From CALAGJ01 sp964293305 (GTDB taxonomy: Bacteria > Bacteroidota > Bacteroidia > Chitinophagales > Chitinophagaceae), in NCBI GenBank assembly GCA_964293305.1, contig CAXYYO010000005.1, positions 1-64,000 on the forward strand: DNA of 64,000 bases, in the 5' to 3' direction. The position numbers and the translations under genes are program-made. The notes below the pieces were generated by a model. The model made no database searches. It saw nothing but the letters and a program-made list of their open reading frames with translations, and had not been told where the DNA came from. Positions 55,131-63,798 of the stretch are shown here, piece by piece (position 1 is the first letter of the stretch; every line of letters begins with the position of its first letter).

Positions 55131-55178
55131 AGTACAATCTATAACCATACATACTAACAAACAGATGATAGCATAGAC

Positions 55179-55349
55179 CCAGATGATCCAGTTGAATTTT
55201 ATAAGAAAGCCAAAACGCTTCGTACATATACATTTGAAAACAATTGTTGAATTTTAGTTTGTTAACTTTTCTGCTTTCTACAATTAACCTCAGACACTTA
55301 TCTATATTGTTTTTTATTTTTAATAATAAACTCAAATGGATCTACCTGG
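55179..55349 (+). repeat. MITE-like intergenic element, family A copy 4
   Basis: 171 bases. CCAGATGATCC at the left opposes GGATCTACCTGG at the right (imperfect inverted ends). CATTTGAAAACAATTGTTGA holds the 10-base palindrome at 55239-55248, and the right block CACTTATCTATATTG follows. Same orientation as the other copies. Sits between the beta-helix gene terminator and ubiA. Confidence 0.75.
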
Positions 55350-55435
55350 TTAAATAAATCGTTGAAGGAAGATAACTGTTATTGCAGTTTGGAATCTGTG
55401 ATAAAGCACATACTGGGAATCACTTATTTTTGCTC

Positions 55436-56380
55436 ATGCCTGGTATAAAAAATTACCTTTCCCTCATCAAGTTTTCGCATACTATTTTTGCCCTGCCTTT
55501 TGCTTTAATTGGATTTACACTAGGCATTGTAAAATGGAATAACTTAACAGGATATTTTTCAGTAAATCATGTAGTAACAGATACTGAAAAACTTAGTCAC
55601 TATCTGTTTCCCACATCTACAAATGAAATCATTATCAGGTTTGTATGTGTGTTGATTTGTATGGTAGCTGCACGCAGTGCAGCAATGGCATTTAACAGAT
55701 ATTTAGACCGTCATTTCGATGCAAAAAATCCACGTACAGCTATTAGGGAAATTCCCGCAGGCATTATAAGTGCATCTGGGGCATTGAGGTTTACAGTGAT
55801 ATCATGCATCATTTTTATTATAGCCACATGGTTTATAAATTCTCTTTGTTTATGGCTATCCCCGGTGGCATTATTTGTTGTATTATTTTATAGTTATACA
55901 AAGAGATTTACTGCTTTATGCCATATGGTGCTAGGTCTAGGTTTGTCTCTTGCACCCATTGGAGCCTATATTGCTGTAACTGGTAGCTTTGATTGGCTGC
56001 CAATACTATTTTCTTTTGCCGTTATAGGCTGGGTGAGTGGTTTTGATATCATCTATGCATTGCAAGATGAGCAGTTTGACAAAACAAATAATCTCTATAG
56101 CATACCGGCCAAGCTGGGAGTAGGAAAAGGATTGAAAGTATCTGAGTTTTTGCATTTGTTCAGCTTTACATGTATTGTAAGTGCAGGCGCCTATGGAGCA
56201 ATGGGTGAGCTGTATTGGATAGGTGCTATAGTATTTGGAGCTATGCTTTTTTATCAGCACAGACTTGTAAAGCCAGAGGATTTAAGTAAAGTAAACTTAG
56301 CTTTCATGACTACAAATGGTATAGCCAGTGTTGTATTTGCAATATGTGTCATTTCTGATTTATTGATATTAAATTTCTAA
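55436..56380 (+). CDS. ubiA: UbiA-family prenyltransferase (4-hydroxybenzoate or related)
   Basis: About 314 residues, roughly eight membrane helices. First aspartate motif in NRYLDRHFDAKNPRT and second in YALQDEQFDKTNNLY, the UbiA pattern for binding prenyl diphosphate through Mg. The family attaches isoprenoid chains to aromatic acids in quinone synthesis; whether 4-hydroxybenzoate or another acceptor is used cannot be told. The ATG at 55436 is preferred to 55382 because the earlier frame adds non-homologous residues. One base separates it from ruvX. Confidence 0.85.
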   Translation: MPGIKNYLSLIKFSHTIFALPFALIGFTLGIVKWNNLTGYFSVNHVVTDTEKLSHYLFPTSTNEIIIRFVCVLICMVAARSAAMAFNRYLDRHFDAKNPRTAIREIPAGIISASGALRFTVISCIIFIIATWFINSLCLWLSPVALFVVLFYSYTKRFTALCHMVLGLGLSLAPIGAYIAVTGSFDWLPILFSFAVIGWVSGFDIIYALQDEQFDKTNNLYSIPAKLGVGKGLKVSEFLHLFSFTCIVSAGAYGAMGELYWIGAIVFGAMLFYQHRLVKPEDLSKVNLAFMTTNGIASVVFAICVISDLLILNF

Positions 56381-56381
56381 A

Positions 56382-56792
56382 ATGGCAAGAATACTTTGTA
56401 TAGACTATGGTGGAAAGCGTACCGGTATTGCGGTAACGGATCCGTTACAAATTATTGCTAGCCCTTTAACTACAATTGCAACCAAAGATTTCATTCCTTT
56501 TTTGCAGGATTATTTTGCAAAAGAAAATGTTGAATTGATATTAATAGGGGAGCCGCTCAATTGGGACGATACAGCTACGCATGCCACACCTTTGGTAGAA
56601 GCCGCCATTAAACAACTTACCAAAAAATTTCCTTCGATACCTATACAAAAAGTAGATGAGAGAAATACTTCAAAGATGGCAGCCCAAGCTATGATACAGA
56701 TGGGTATGAAAAAGAAGGATAGACAGAAAAAAGAAAATAAGGATATGATAGCTGCAGCTATAATGCTACAAGAATATTTGCAGCAGCAATAA
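56382..56792 (+). CDS. ruvX: Putative pre-16S rRNA nuclease / Holliday junction resolvase YqgF
   Basis: 136 residues, RNase H-like fold: LCIDYGGKRTGIAVTD at the start, LILIGEPL, VDERNTSKMA and KDMIAAAIMLQEYL, which carry the Asp/Glu catalytic set. In E. coli YqgF processes the 5' end of 16S rRNA, and a resolvase role has also been proposed. It starts one base after ubiA and ends facing the minus-strand polysaccharide operon. Confidence 0.92.
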   Translation: MARILCIDYGGKRTGIAVTDPLQIIASPLTTIATKDFIPFLQDYFAKENVELILIGEPLNWDDTATHATPLVEAAIKQLTKKFPSIPIQKVDERNTSKMAAQAMIQMGMKKKDRQKKENKDMIAAAIMLQEYLQQQ

Positions 56793-56794
56793 GT

Positions 56795-57535
56795 TTATCC
56801 GAAGAGTTCATTATTCCTGATGTTTTGGCCTTCCAATTTTTTATAAAAACTTTTTTTAGAAGTAAGATCTTTTAGTGCTTGTAAATGCGTAGTATGATGC
56901 ATGTCTGTACCTAAAAGTGAAACCATTTTCTTTTCTAGTAGCTTTTCTGCTATCTCTCTAATCGGCTCTCCATAATAACCATGTAATGAAAGTAGGTTAA
57001 CTTGAAGCAAACAGCCCAGGTCCTGGTATCGCTCATATATGGCAAAGTTGCGATGGTGAAAAGTATATCGTTCCGGGTGGGCCAGAATGGGTTTTAAACC
57101 CTTCATCCGTAGGGCAAAAATAACCTGCTCCATATTTGGCGAAGCCGCCAAATAAGACATTTCAATGAGGATATAATTGTCACCAAAAGTCATTAGTTTT
57201 TTATTATTAGTTACCAATGCTTCCATTTCCATATCAACCATATACTCTGCCCCTGCTTCTACTTGAACATTGAGTCCTTTGTCTTTTACCATTTGTCTGA
57301 TTAGGTCAAGTTTTGGTAAAATAGTTTCAGGCGTATTGGGGTGAACATCAGAAAGGATATGTGGGGTGCAAATAAATTTTTTATAGCCCATTTCATGCAA
57401 TTGCTCCATGAAGCTAATGGTATCTTCAGGTTTTTGCAAACCATCATCAATGCCCGGCAATAGATGGGAGTGCATATCCACTCCTATAAAAGATAAGTTG
57501 GGTGTTACTTTCGAAGATTTAAAAAAAGAAAACAT
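56795..57535 (-). CDS. CpsB/YwqE-type PHP-fold tyrosine phosphatase
   Basis: About 246 residues: metal-site DMHSHLLPGIDDG, VEAGAEYMVD, PILAHPERY and GTDMHHTTHL, the PHP set binding several metals. It dephosphorylates the tyrosine kinase that controls capsule or exopolysaccharide assembly, and stands last in the polysaccharide operon. The ATG at 57535 is preferred to the longer frame at 57610, with a TACTTTTG box four bases upstream. No matching tyrosine kinase is in view within the window. Confidence 0.88.
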   Translation of the reverse strand: MFSFFKSSKVTPNLSFIGVDMHSHLLPGIDDGLQKPEDTISFMEQLHEMGYKKFICTPHILSDVHPNTPETILPKLDLIRQMVKDKGLNVQVEAGAEYMVDMEMEALVTNNKKLMTFGDNYILIEMSYLAASPNMEQVIFALRMKGLKPILAHPERYTFHHRNFAIYERYQDLGCLLQVNLLSLHGYYGEPIREIAEKLLEKKMVSLLGTDMHHTTHLQALKDLTSKKSFYKKLEGQNIRNNELFG

Positions 57536-57539
57536 ATTG

Positions 57540-57547
57540 CAAAAGTA
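57540..57547 (-). promoter_or_regulatory. -7 box of the CpsB-type gene
   Basis: The minus-strand reading is TACTTTTG, matching TAnnTTTG, four bases before the ATG; it lies in the gap after the epimerase gene, so this gene may have its own transcript in addition to the operon. Confidence 0.45.
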
Positions 57548-57557
57548 CAGTAAGAAT

Positions 57558-59558
57558 CTAATTGAACAAATGGTGTTTTTGATCTGCATCATTTGTTGAG
57601 GCATTATCAAAAAGTGAATATATAGAATTATTACTGATAAATTCCGGAACCATCCTCTTCATAATCATTACTACCTGCTTATCGTCATATTCATCAGCAG
57701 ATAATAAAAGTCTGCCGATGGAGGTACTAAATTTATGATGATCAAAGGATGCATTTTTTGCTATTAAGATTTTTGCATGATGAGTTGGTATTACTTCTTC
57801 ATTTTTATTGAGTAATTCCTCATACAGTTTTTCTCCCGGCCTCAGTCCTGTAATTTGTATTTTAATATCACGACCTGGCTCTAGGCCGGTAAGTTTTATC
57901 ATTTTAGTGGCGAGATCGTATATACGAACCGGATCGCCCATGTCAAAAATAAATATCTCACTTCCACGACCCATTGCTGCTGCTTCGAGCACCAAGGAGC
58001 AGGCCTCCTGTATGGTCATAAAGTACCTTATGATATCCAGATGAGTAACTGTAACGGGTCCTCCATTTTTTATTTGCTCATGAAAACGTGGAATAACTGA
58101 ACCATTTGATGCTAATACATTTCCAAAGCGGGTGGTGATAAATTTTGTTTTACTGTTTTGTGGATCTATTGCAAACACATTCCCCGAAGGGGTAAAATCT
58201 TTTTCCTGTTGTATATGACAATACATTTCTGCTATTCTTTTGGAAGCACCCATTATGTTCGTGGGGTTTATAGCTTTGTCTGTTGAAATAAATAAAAAAC
58301 GATCTACGGAATATTTAATGGCAAGATCTGCAACTACCTTGGTTCCATATACATTATTTCTAATGGCTTCAGAAGGATGGTTTTCCATAACAGGCACATG
58401 CTTATAGGCAGCGGCATGAAAAACGATGGTAGGATTATTTTGAGCAAACATCAGTTCTACTGCATGATAGTCTTTTATATCGCAGAGATACGACTTAACT
58501 GGAGCAGCACCATGATACTTTTCCTCTAAAGCATACTCCAGGTTATGAAGAGCAGTTTCAGATTGATCGCACAGAATCAATAAAGCGGGTTGATATGCCG
58601 CTATTTGATGCGCTAGCTCACTACCAATGGAACCAGCGGCCCCGGTAATTAATATTTTTGAATCCTTGAGCATGGTACCAAGAGCGAAATCGTTATTTAA
58701 AGCAATGGCAGGTCTTCCTAATAGCTCTTCTATTTGTATTGGTTGTATTTTATGGATTTCTACATGGCCCGGCCTCCATTGCTTTGCAGGAGGGATATGC
58801 ATTACTTTTACCCTTTTTTCCAAACAATCATCTACAACTTTGTTTTTAATTTTAATACCTACATCCGGACGTGCAAAGAATAAAATTTGCACTTGAAACA
58901 AATCAATAATGTTGGATAAATTTTTATAGGAATAAATGGTGGTGCCATCAATAGATTTTCCAATATATCGTTCATCATCATCTACAAAGCCTACCACTTT
59001 GTATTTGTGTGTTATATCTCCATCTAATGATTGTTTAAATACGGAACCATTGTGCTCACAGCCATATATTACTACAGCTATTATTTCATTTTCTTCTACA
59101 CTTGCAGCATATAATTTACGTACTAAAATACGATAGCCGGTAATTACAAATGAGCTAGTAAAAAAATAAACTATTAGTGATGATGTGGCTATGTATGAAT
59201 TAAAGTTTAAAACTTTTAAAACAATATTGATTAGAAATAAAAGAAAAAATGTACAAAAAACAGCACTTACTGATCGTAAAGATTCTTGAAACTCAGAGAG
59301 GCGTATAATGCCATCATAGGATTTGAAAGTAAAGAAGAAAATACTATTTGTGATGGTGATTAAAAGTACACCATACACTAACTCATGTTGATAAAAGGTA
59401 ACTATTTTAAAATCTGATAATAGATAATTTGAGTAAACAAAGCAAAGTGCACATACCAATAGGTCTATGAGAAAAATTACCCACTTGGGGGTTATGCTGT
59501 TCTTAAGAAGAAATTTTCTAACTCCGTTCAAAATGCAATTTTGATAAAAATTACCCAA
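57558..59558 (-). CDS. Membrane-anchored UDP-sugar 4,6-dehydratase (CapD/WbpM family)
   Basis: 666 residues. Four membrane helices at about 22-130, a CoA-binding-like Rossmann domain (about 150-270), then the NAD epimerase/dehydratase domain: GAAGSIGSELAHQIA, HAAAYKHVPVMENHP, FISTDKAINPTNIMGASKR (Ser-Thr-Asp-Lys in place of the usual Tyr, typical of CapD/PglF). It makes 4-keto-6-deoxy sugars such as those leading to UDP-QuiNAc or FucNAc. Follows the sugar transferase after five bases. Confidence 0.9.
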   Translation of the reverse strand: MGNFYQNCILNGVRKFLLKNSITPKWVIFLIDLLVCALCFVYSNYLLSDFKIVTFYQHELVYGVLLITITNSIFFFTFKSYDGIIRLSEFQESLRSVSAVFCTFFLLFLINIVLKVLNFNSYIATSSLIVYFFTSSFVITGYRILVRKLYAASVEENEIIAVVIYGCEHNGSVFKQSLDGDITHKYKVVGFVDDDERYIGKSIDGTTIYSYKNLSNIIDLFQVQILFFARPDVGIKIKNKVVDDCLEKRVKVMHIPPAKQWRPGHVEIHKIQPIQIEELLGRPAIALNNDFALGTMLKDSKILITGAAGSIGSELAHQIAAYQPALLILCDQSETALHNLEYALEEKYHGAAPVKSYLCDIKDYHAVELMFAQNNPTIVFHAAAYKHVPVMENHPSEAIRNNVYGTKVVADLAIKYSVDRFLFISTDKAINPTNIMGASKRIAEMYCHIQQEKDFTPSGNVFAIDPQNSKTKFITTRFGNVLASNGSVIPRFHEQIKNGGPVTVTHLDIIRYFMTIQEACSLVLEAAAMGRGSEIFIFDMGDPVRIYDLATKMIKLTGLEPGRDIKIQITGLRPGEKLYEELLNKNEEVIPTHHAKILIAKNASFDHHKFSTSIGRLLLSADEYDDKQVVMIMKRMVPEFISNNSIYSLFDNASTNDADQKHHLFN

Positions 59559-59563
59559 CCAAT

Positions 59564-60187
59564 TTATGATGCAGGCCCTTTTCGCTTTCTATTTATAAAT
59601 CGGGTACGATTAATAATTGTAAGTAAAATTATAGAAAAATAATTACCGACATCCATCTTGTTCAGATAAAGCTTATTTAATCTAATTTTTCTAGGTAAAA
59701 TTGTTTCAATATACATTCTTTCCGGGTCTTCTGTATTTGAAAGTAATTCCTGCTCCTGCTTGTACACCAGTGAAGCATAGTCTGTAATACCTGGCCTTAT
59801 TGATAGCACAATTTGCTGTGAGGCTTTATATAAATCGGTATATTTTTTTACCTCAGGCCGTGGGCCCACAAAACTCATTTCACCTTTGAGCACATTATAC
59901 AGTTGGGGTAATTCATCCAATTTGTATTTGCGCAGCCATTTACCGGCTTTTGTAATACGAGTATCATTGCTTGTAGTAATCAACAGCTGTTGATTTTGTA
60001 CCACAGACATAGACCTAAATTTATAAATCGAAAATGCTTTACCAAACCGACCAACACGTGTTTGTTTATAGAAAACAGGCCCATCAGTATCCACTTTAAT
60101 GGCAATAGCAATAATTATAAATATTGGACTAAAAATAACAAGTCCAATACAAGCAAAAACAATATCAAAAAACCTGATCAACATCAT
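59564..60187 (-). CDS. Undecaprenyl-phosphate sugar transferase (priming)
   Basis: 207 residues of the bacterial sugar transferase family: one N-terminal membrane hairpin (FDIVFACIGLVIFSPIFIII), then FYKQTRVGRFGKAFSIYKFR, LRKYKLDELPQLYNVLKGEM and GPRPEVKKYTDLYK. It transfers the first sugar phosphate to undecaprenyl phosphate. The stop side overlaps nothing; its start overlaps the aminotransferase stop by four bases. Confidence 0.92.
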   Translation of the reverse strand: MMLIRFFDIVFACIGLVIFSPIFIIIAIAIKVDTDGPVFYKQTRVGRFGKAFSIYKFRSMSVVQNQQLLITTSNDTRITKAGKWLRKYKLDELPQLYNVLKGEMSFVGPRPEVKKYTDLYKASQQIVLSIRPGITDYASLVYKQEQELLSNTEDPERMYIETILPRKIRLNKLYLNKMDVGNYFSIILLTIINRTRFINRKRKGPAS

Positions 60188-61404
60188 TTAATTTTCAAAA
60201 TTTTTGATACAGATTGAATAACAGCATTTGCCACTTTCATACAATCCTCCTTTGTAAGCTGTGGATATATTGGTAAGGATATTTCTTGCTGATAGGTTTT
60301 TAGGGCAGCAGGATAGTCTGCCATTTTATAACCCATATTTTTAAACACAGTAAGCAGGGGCAGGGGCGCAAAATGTACATTTACACCTACTTTCATTTTC
60401 GATATTTCATGAATAATTTTATCTCTTTGTTTTTCTGAACAATTTTTTATCTGTAAGGGATAAAGGTGGTAAGAGCTGCTGCATCCATTCTTCTTAAATG
60501 GTGGTGCTATAGCCCAGGAGTATGTTGAAAAAATTGTATTATACATATCCATTACCCGCTTTCTAGCGGGTAGCAAATTTTCTCTGTATTTGTTTAATTG
60601 AGCAATGCCAATAGCAGCAAGCACATCGGGCATATTCATTTTAAATCCGGGATATACAATATCATATCGCCAGCCACCCAGTAGCGTTTTTTGATAGGCA
60701 TCTTTTGTTTGTCCATTAAGGCTCCATAAACGCAACGTATCATACACTTGTTGGGAAGAAAATGTTGGTGGCAGGTTGATACCGATTACACCACCTTCAG
60801 CAGTTGTTACATTTTTAACTGCATGTAAAGAGAATACAGTAATATCTGCATGCTGACCAACAGGTTTGTTTTTATAAATAGCCCCCAGGGCATGTGCTGC
60901 ATCACTCATTACCAAAATTCTTCCTAGCTGCTGCTGGTTTGTACCTTTAGGTATAAATAATTTTTGAATTGATTTACGCTTTACTATTTTGTTTATAGCA
61001 TCGTAGTCGCAGGGCCACCCCGCAAAATCTACAGTAATTATTGCTTTTGTTTTAGGTGTAATGGCAGCTTGAATTTTATATGGGTCAATTGTAAAATCTT
61101 GTTGAATGTCCACCATAACGGGTGTGGCTCCAATATGCATCACAGCAAGCGCAGTGGCGCAATAAGTATATGCGGGTATAATGACTTCATCTCCACGGCT
61201 TACACCATACCAGTGTAGTACAAGCATCATAGCAGATGTGGCCGAGTTTACAGCAAGACAATGAGATACACCACATAGAGAGGCTACTTGTTGTTCTAAT
61301 TCCTTAACACGTGGCCCGGTAGTAATCCAACCACTTTGCAACGTGTTTGTTACTTGCAAAATAGTGTCATCATCTATATATGGAGGAGAAAAAGGAATCA
61401 TCAT
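60184..61404 (-). CDS. DegT/DnrJ/EryC1-family sugar aminotransferase
   Basis: About 406 residues from the ATG at 61404, which overlaps the preceding stop as ATGA. Pyridoxal-phosphate fold I: SGWITTGPRVKELEQQVASL, the Asp/His region VMSDAAHALGA, the Schiff-base Lys in FSLHAVKNVTTAEGG and the C-terminal HLYPLQI. It aminates a keto sugar, consistent with the 4,6-dehydratase next door, giving an amino-deoxy sugar for the polysaccharide. Confidence 0.9.
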   Translation of the reverse strand: MMIPFSPPYIDDDTILQVTNTLQSGWITTGPRVKELEQQVASLCGVSHCLAVNSATSAMMLVLHWYGVSRGDEVIIPAYTYCATALAVMHIGATPVMVDIQQDFTIDPYKIQAAITPKTKAIITVDFAGWPCDYDAINKIVKRKSIQKLFIPKGTNQQQLGRILVMSDAAHALGAIYKNKPVGQHADITVFSLHAVKNVTTAEGGVIGINLPPTFSSQQVYDTLRLWSLNGQTKDAYQKTLLGGWRYDIVYPGFKMNMPDVLAAIGIAQLNKYRENLLPARKRVMDMYNTIFSTYSWAIAPPFKKNGCSSSYHLYPLQIKNCSEKQRDKIIHEISKMKVGVNVHFAPLPLLTVFKNMGYKMADYPAALKTYQQEISLPIYPQLTKEDCMKVANAVIQSVSKILKIK

Positions 61405-62438
61405 TTTTTTCTTATTTCTTTTAAAAGTGTTTTCCATTTTGCGGCTACAATGGCTTCATCATAACCTTGTACATATTGATATGCTTGGGCAGCAATCATT
61501 GATGCCAATGGAGGATTTTCAATGAGTAAGTTGATTTGATTGACCATTTCATTTACACTACTATCAGCGCAGAGTAGCCCGTTTGACTGATGTGAAATGA
61601 GATATGGAATACCGCCAACAGATACCGATACGATAGGCACGCCCATTGCCATAAATTCGATAAAGGAAAAAGGTGCATTATCAACTTTATTGGTACAGAT
61701 ATAAATATCATAATCTACTGCCAATTCGTTTTTTTGCTGTAGGCTAATATAGCCTGGAAATGATATACAATTGCCAAGTCCATTTTCGATGGCGGCTTTT
61801 TTACAGGCATCCAAAAGACCTTTATCTCCACCCGCCATAATCATTTTAAAATCAGGATATTTTTTTACTAACTGTGCGGCCACATCTATGGCCATCAATG
61901 GATTATAGATATCATGAAAAGTGCGCATCCAAATTAATCTTGGTCGTATGCTATTTTTTTGATGAAATGTATATTTTCCCAAAGAAATAGGGTTTTCCAT
62001 CACTGTAGATTCAAAATTTCTTTCTTTGAATATATGTTGAAAAAATGACGATGGAGTTAAAATTGTATTAGCCTGCTCTAGAATTTGCAGAAATGGATTA
62101 CCGCTTTTCTTTATACTATCTACAATGGAGCCACCACGCACAATAGTGATGGTTTTTTTTCTCAAGATAGTAGCAAACCAACTGATAATACGATACCATA
62201 ACACACTATTTCTTGTACCAAATAATGGCAATACAATGATATCATATTGACTGCTTTCTTTTATCATTTTCAATAGGCAATATATCGTATGCCAAAGCCT
62301 TCCTCGTTTTAAAGAAACGGCAATTGTAGGTACACCATGCGCTTGCAACAGGTTTGCAATGTTAAGGTCTACATTTACCGGAAAGCTTTTCCTATCCTTG
62401 TCGTAGACACTCAGCGTTGTAATTAGTATTCTCTTCAT
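61401..62438 (-). CDS. GT4-family glycosyltransferase
   Basis: 345 residues, GT-B fold. LIWMRTFHDIYNPLMAIDVA, MIMAGGDKG, ISFPGYISLQQKNELAVDYD, IYICTNKVDNAPFSFIEFMA and GVPIVSVSVGGIPYL, the usual E(x7)E-like C-terminal site (Glu in the SFIEFMAMG segment). Adds a sugar to the growing polysaccharide. It starts two bases after the O-antigen ligase stop. Confidence 0.88.
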   Translation of the reverse strand: MKRILITTLSVYDKDRKSFPVNVDLNIANLLQAHGVPTIAVSLKRGRLWHTIYCLLKMIKESSQYDIIVLPLFGTRNSVLWYRIISWFATILRKKTITIVRGGSIVDSIKKSGNPFLQILEQANTILTPSSFFQHIFKERNFESTVMENPISLGKYTFHQKNSIRPRLIWMRTFHDIYNPLMAIDVAAQLVKKYPDFKMIMAGGDKGLLDACKKAAIENGLGNCISFPGYISLQQKNELAVDYDIYICTNKVDNAPFSFIEFMAMGVPIVSVSVGGIPYLISHQSNGLLCADSSVNEMVNQINLLIENPPLASMIAAQAYQYVQGYDEAIVAAKWKTLLKEIRKK

Positions 62439-62439
62439 G

Positions 62440-63798
62440 TTAAACAGATGCCAGCGTGTTTTCTTCTAATGTTTGTATTTTATGTAATTGCTTATTTGAA
62501 AATACTTGCTGTAGTTCATATGGAGTAGCTATTATTAAAAGCAAAATAATGGGTTGAATAGAAATTTTCAACCCATTGTGTATGATGATTAGAAAAAATA
62601 ATACAATAAAAAAAACACCCATTTGAAACCAGGATTTTTTTCTTTTTAATAATCCTGCTACTAGCGATAAATAAAAAAAATAATATGGTATAGCACCAAA
62701 TAATCCATGCTCCGCTATAACACGAATAAATTCATTGTGTGCGCCGGAAGTGATATGGTAGAGATTATTTTCAAAAATGGCATCATTAAAGTTTGCTGTG
62801 CCCACACCAAACAATGGATTCATTGAAAACAAAGAAAGACCAGCATCTATTAAAACACTTCGTCCGGATGTGTTTGTATCGTTATACCTTTCGAGGATGA
62901 TCCCATTTGTAGTTTCAATTGTAAAAGTATAAGCCAGAAATGCCAGTGGCACTAAAATAAAGAGTAAATATATATTTGATACTTTTCTAAAATTAAACAA
63001 AAAGTACAAACCCATAACTGCTGATAGAAAATAAAGACCACCTCTGGAAAAACTCAGTGCAAGAAAAGTAGTGGACAGGAAAAAACATGCCGTATTAATA
63101 AAAAACATCAATCTTCCCTGCTGCTGCATAATGGACAAAAAATACAAAATGGAACAAAAGCCTAGGTAAGCACTTATTTGTACTGGCGCCAATCCATTCA
63201 TGGCTTCAGACATGGAATAAGTACCATAACTGATATCATGCGTAAGCTGCGATACCAGGATGATACCACATGTAAAAATGCCAGCAAGCTTTAAATTATA
63301 CAATAAGCGATTTATTTCTTTATTTGATAATACATTGCAACTAGCCCACAAAGCCACGAAGAATAATGCTACAGAATTGGTTACTAAAAATCTTGCATAT
63401 TCAGGGTCTTTACTTCTTGAACTATTGACCAATTCTACTACCACAAATAAAAATAAAAAGAAGAATGACCTGTTATGAAACCGAAGTACTGGCCATTGCT
63501 TTATAAGCATCATTACAAAATAGAGCGTAAAAAAATAGGGCAAAAATAAATAGGGTATTTCCATTATTTTATCTCTACTATACACTTCAATATAACATAG
63601 GTATGGCAACATAGCAAAAGCGGTTTCCGTTTTACCTATAAAACCATGAATGAGCACAAGTAAAGCCGTACCAAAAACCAATAGCATAATGAGTGGTGCC
63701 GGTAAAAGATCTAATCCAATAACCACACCAGAGAGCAATGCAAGCAGATGCTGTAGCAAAGGACTTTGAAAGGAAATTTGGTATTCGCTCTTAAACAT
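62440..63798 (-). CDS. O-antigen ligase/polymerase family membrane protein
   Basis: 452 residues with about 11-12 membrane helices and the Wzy/WaaL-like loop GRSVLIDAGLSLFSMNPLFG and GVGTANFN with HNEFIRVIAEHGLFGAIPYY, the conserved segment of the family. It likely polymerises or transfers the repeat unit. It overlaps the upstream partial glycosyltransferase by eight bases. Confidence 0.88.
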   Translation of the reverse strand: MFKSEYQISFQSPLLQHLLALLSGVVIGLDLLPAPLIMLLVFGTALLVLIHGFIGKTETAFAMLPYLCYIEVYSRDKIMEIPYLFLPYFFTLYFVMMLIKQWPVLRFHNRSFFFLFLFVVVELVNSSRSKDPEYARFLVTNSVALFFVALWASCNVLSNKEINRLLYNLKLAGIFTCGIILVSQLTHDISYGTYSMSEAMNGLAPVQISAYLGFCSILYFLSIMQQQGRLMFFINTACFFLSTTFLALSFSRGGLYFLSAVMGLYFLFNFRKVSNIYLLFILVPLAFLAYTFTIETTNGIILERYNDTNTSGRSVLIDAGLSLFSMNPLFGVGTANFNDAIFENNLYHITSGAHNEFIRVIAEHGLFGAIPYYFFYLSLVAGLLKRKKSWFQMGVFFIVLFFLIIIHNGLKISIQPIILLLIIATPYELQQVFSNKQLHKIQTLEENTLASV

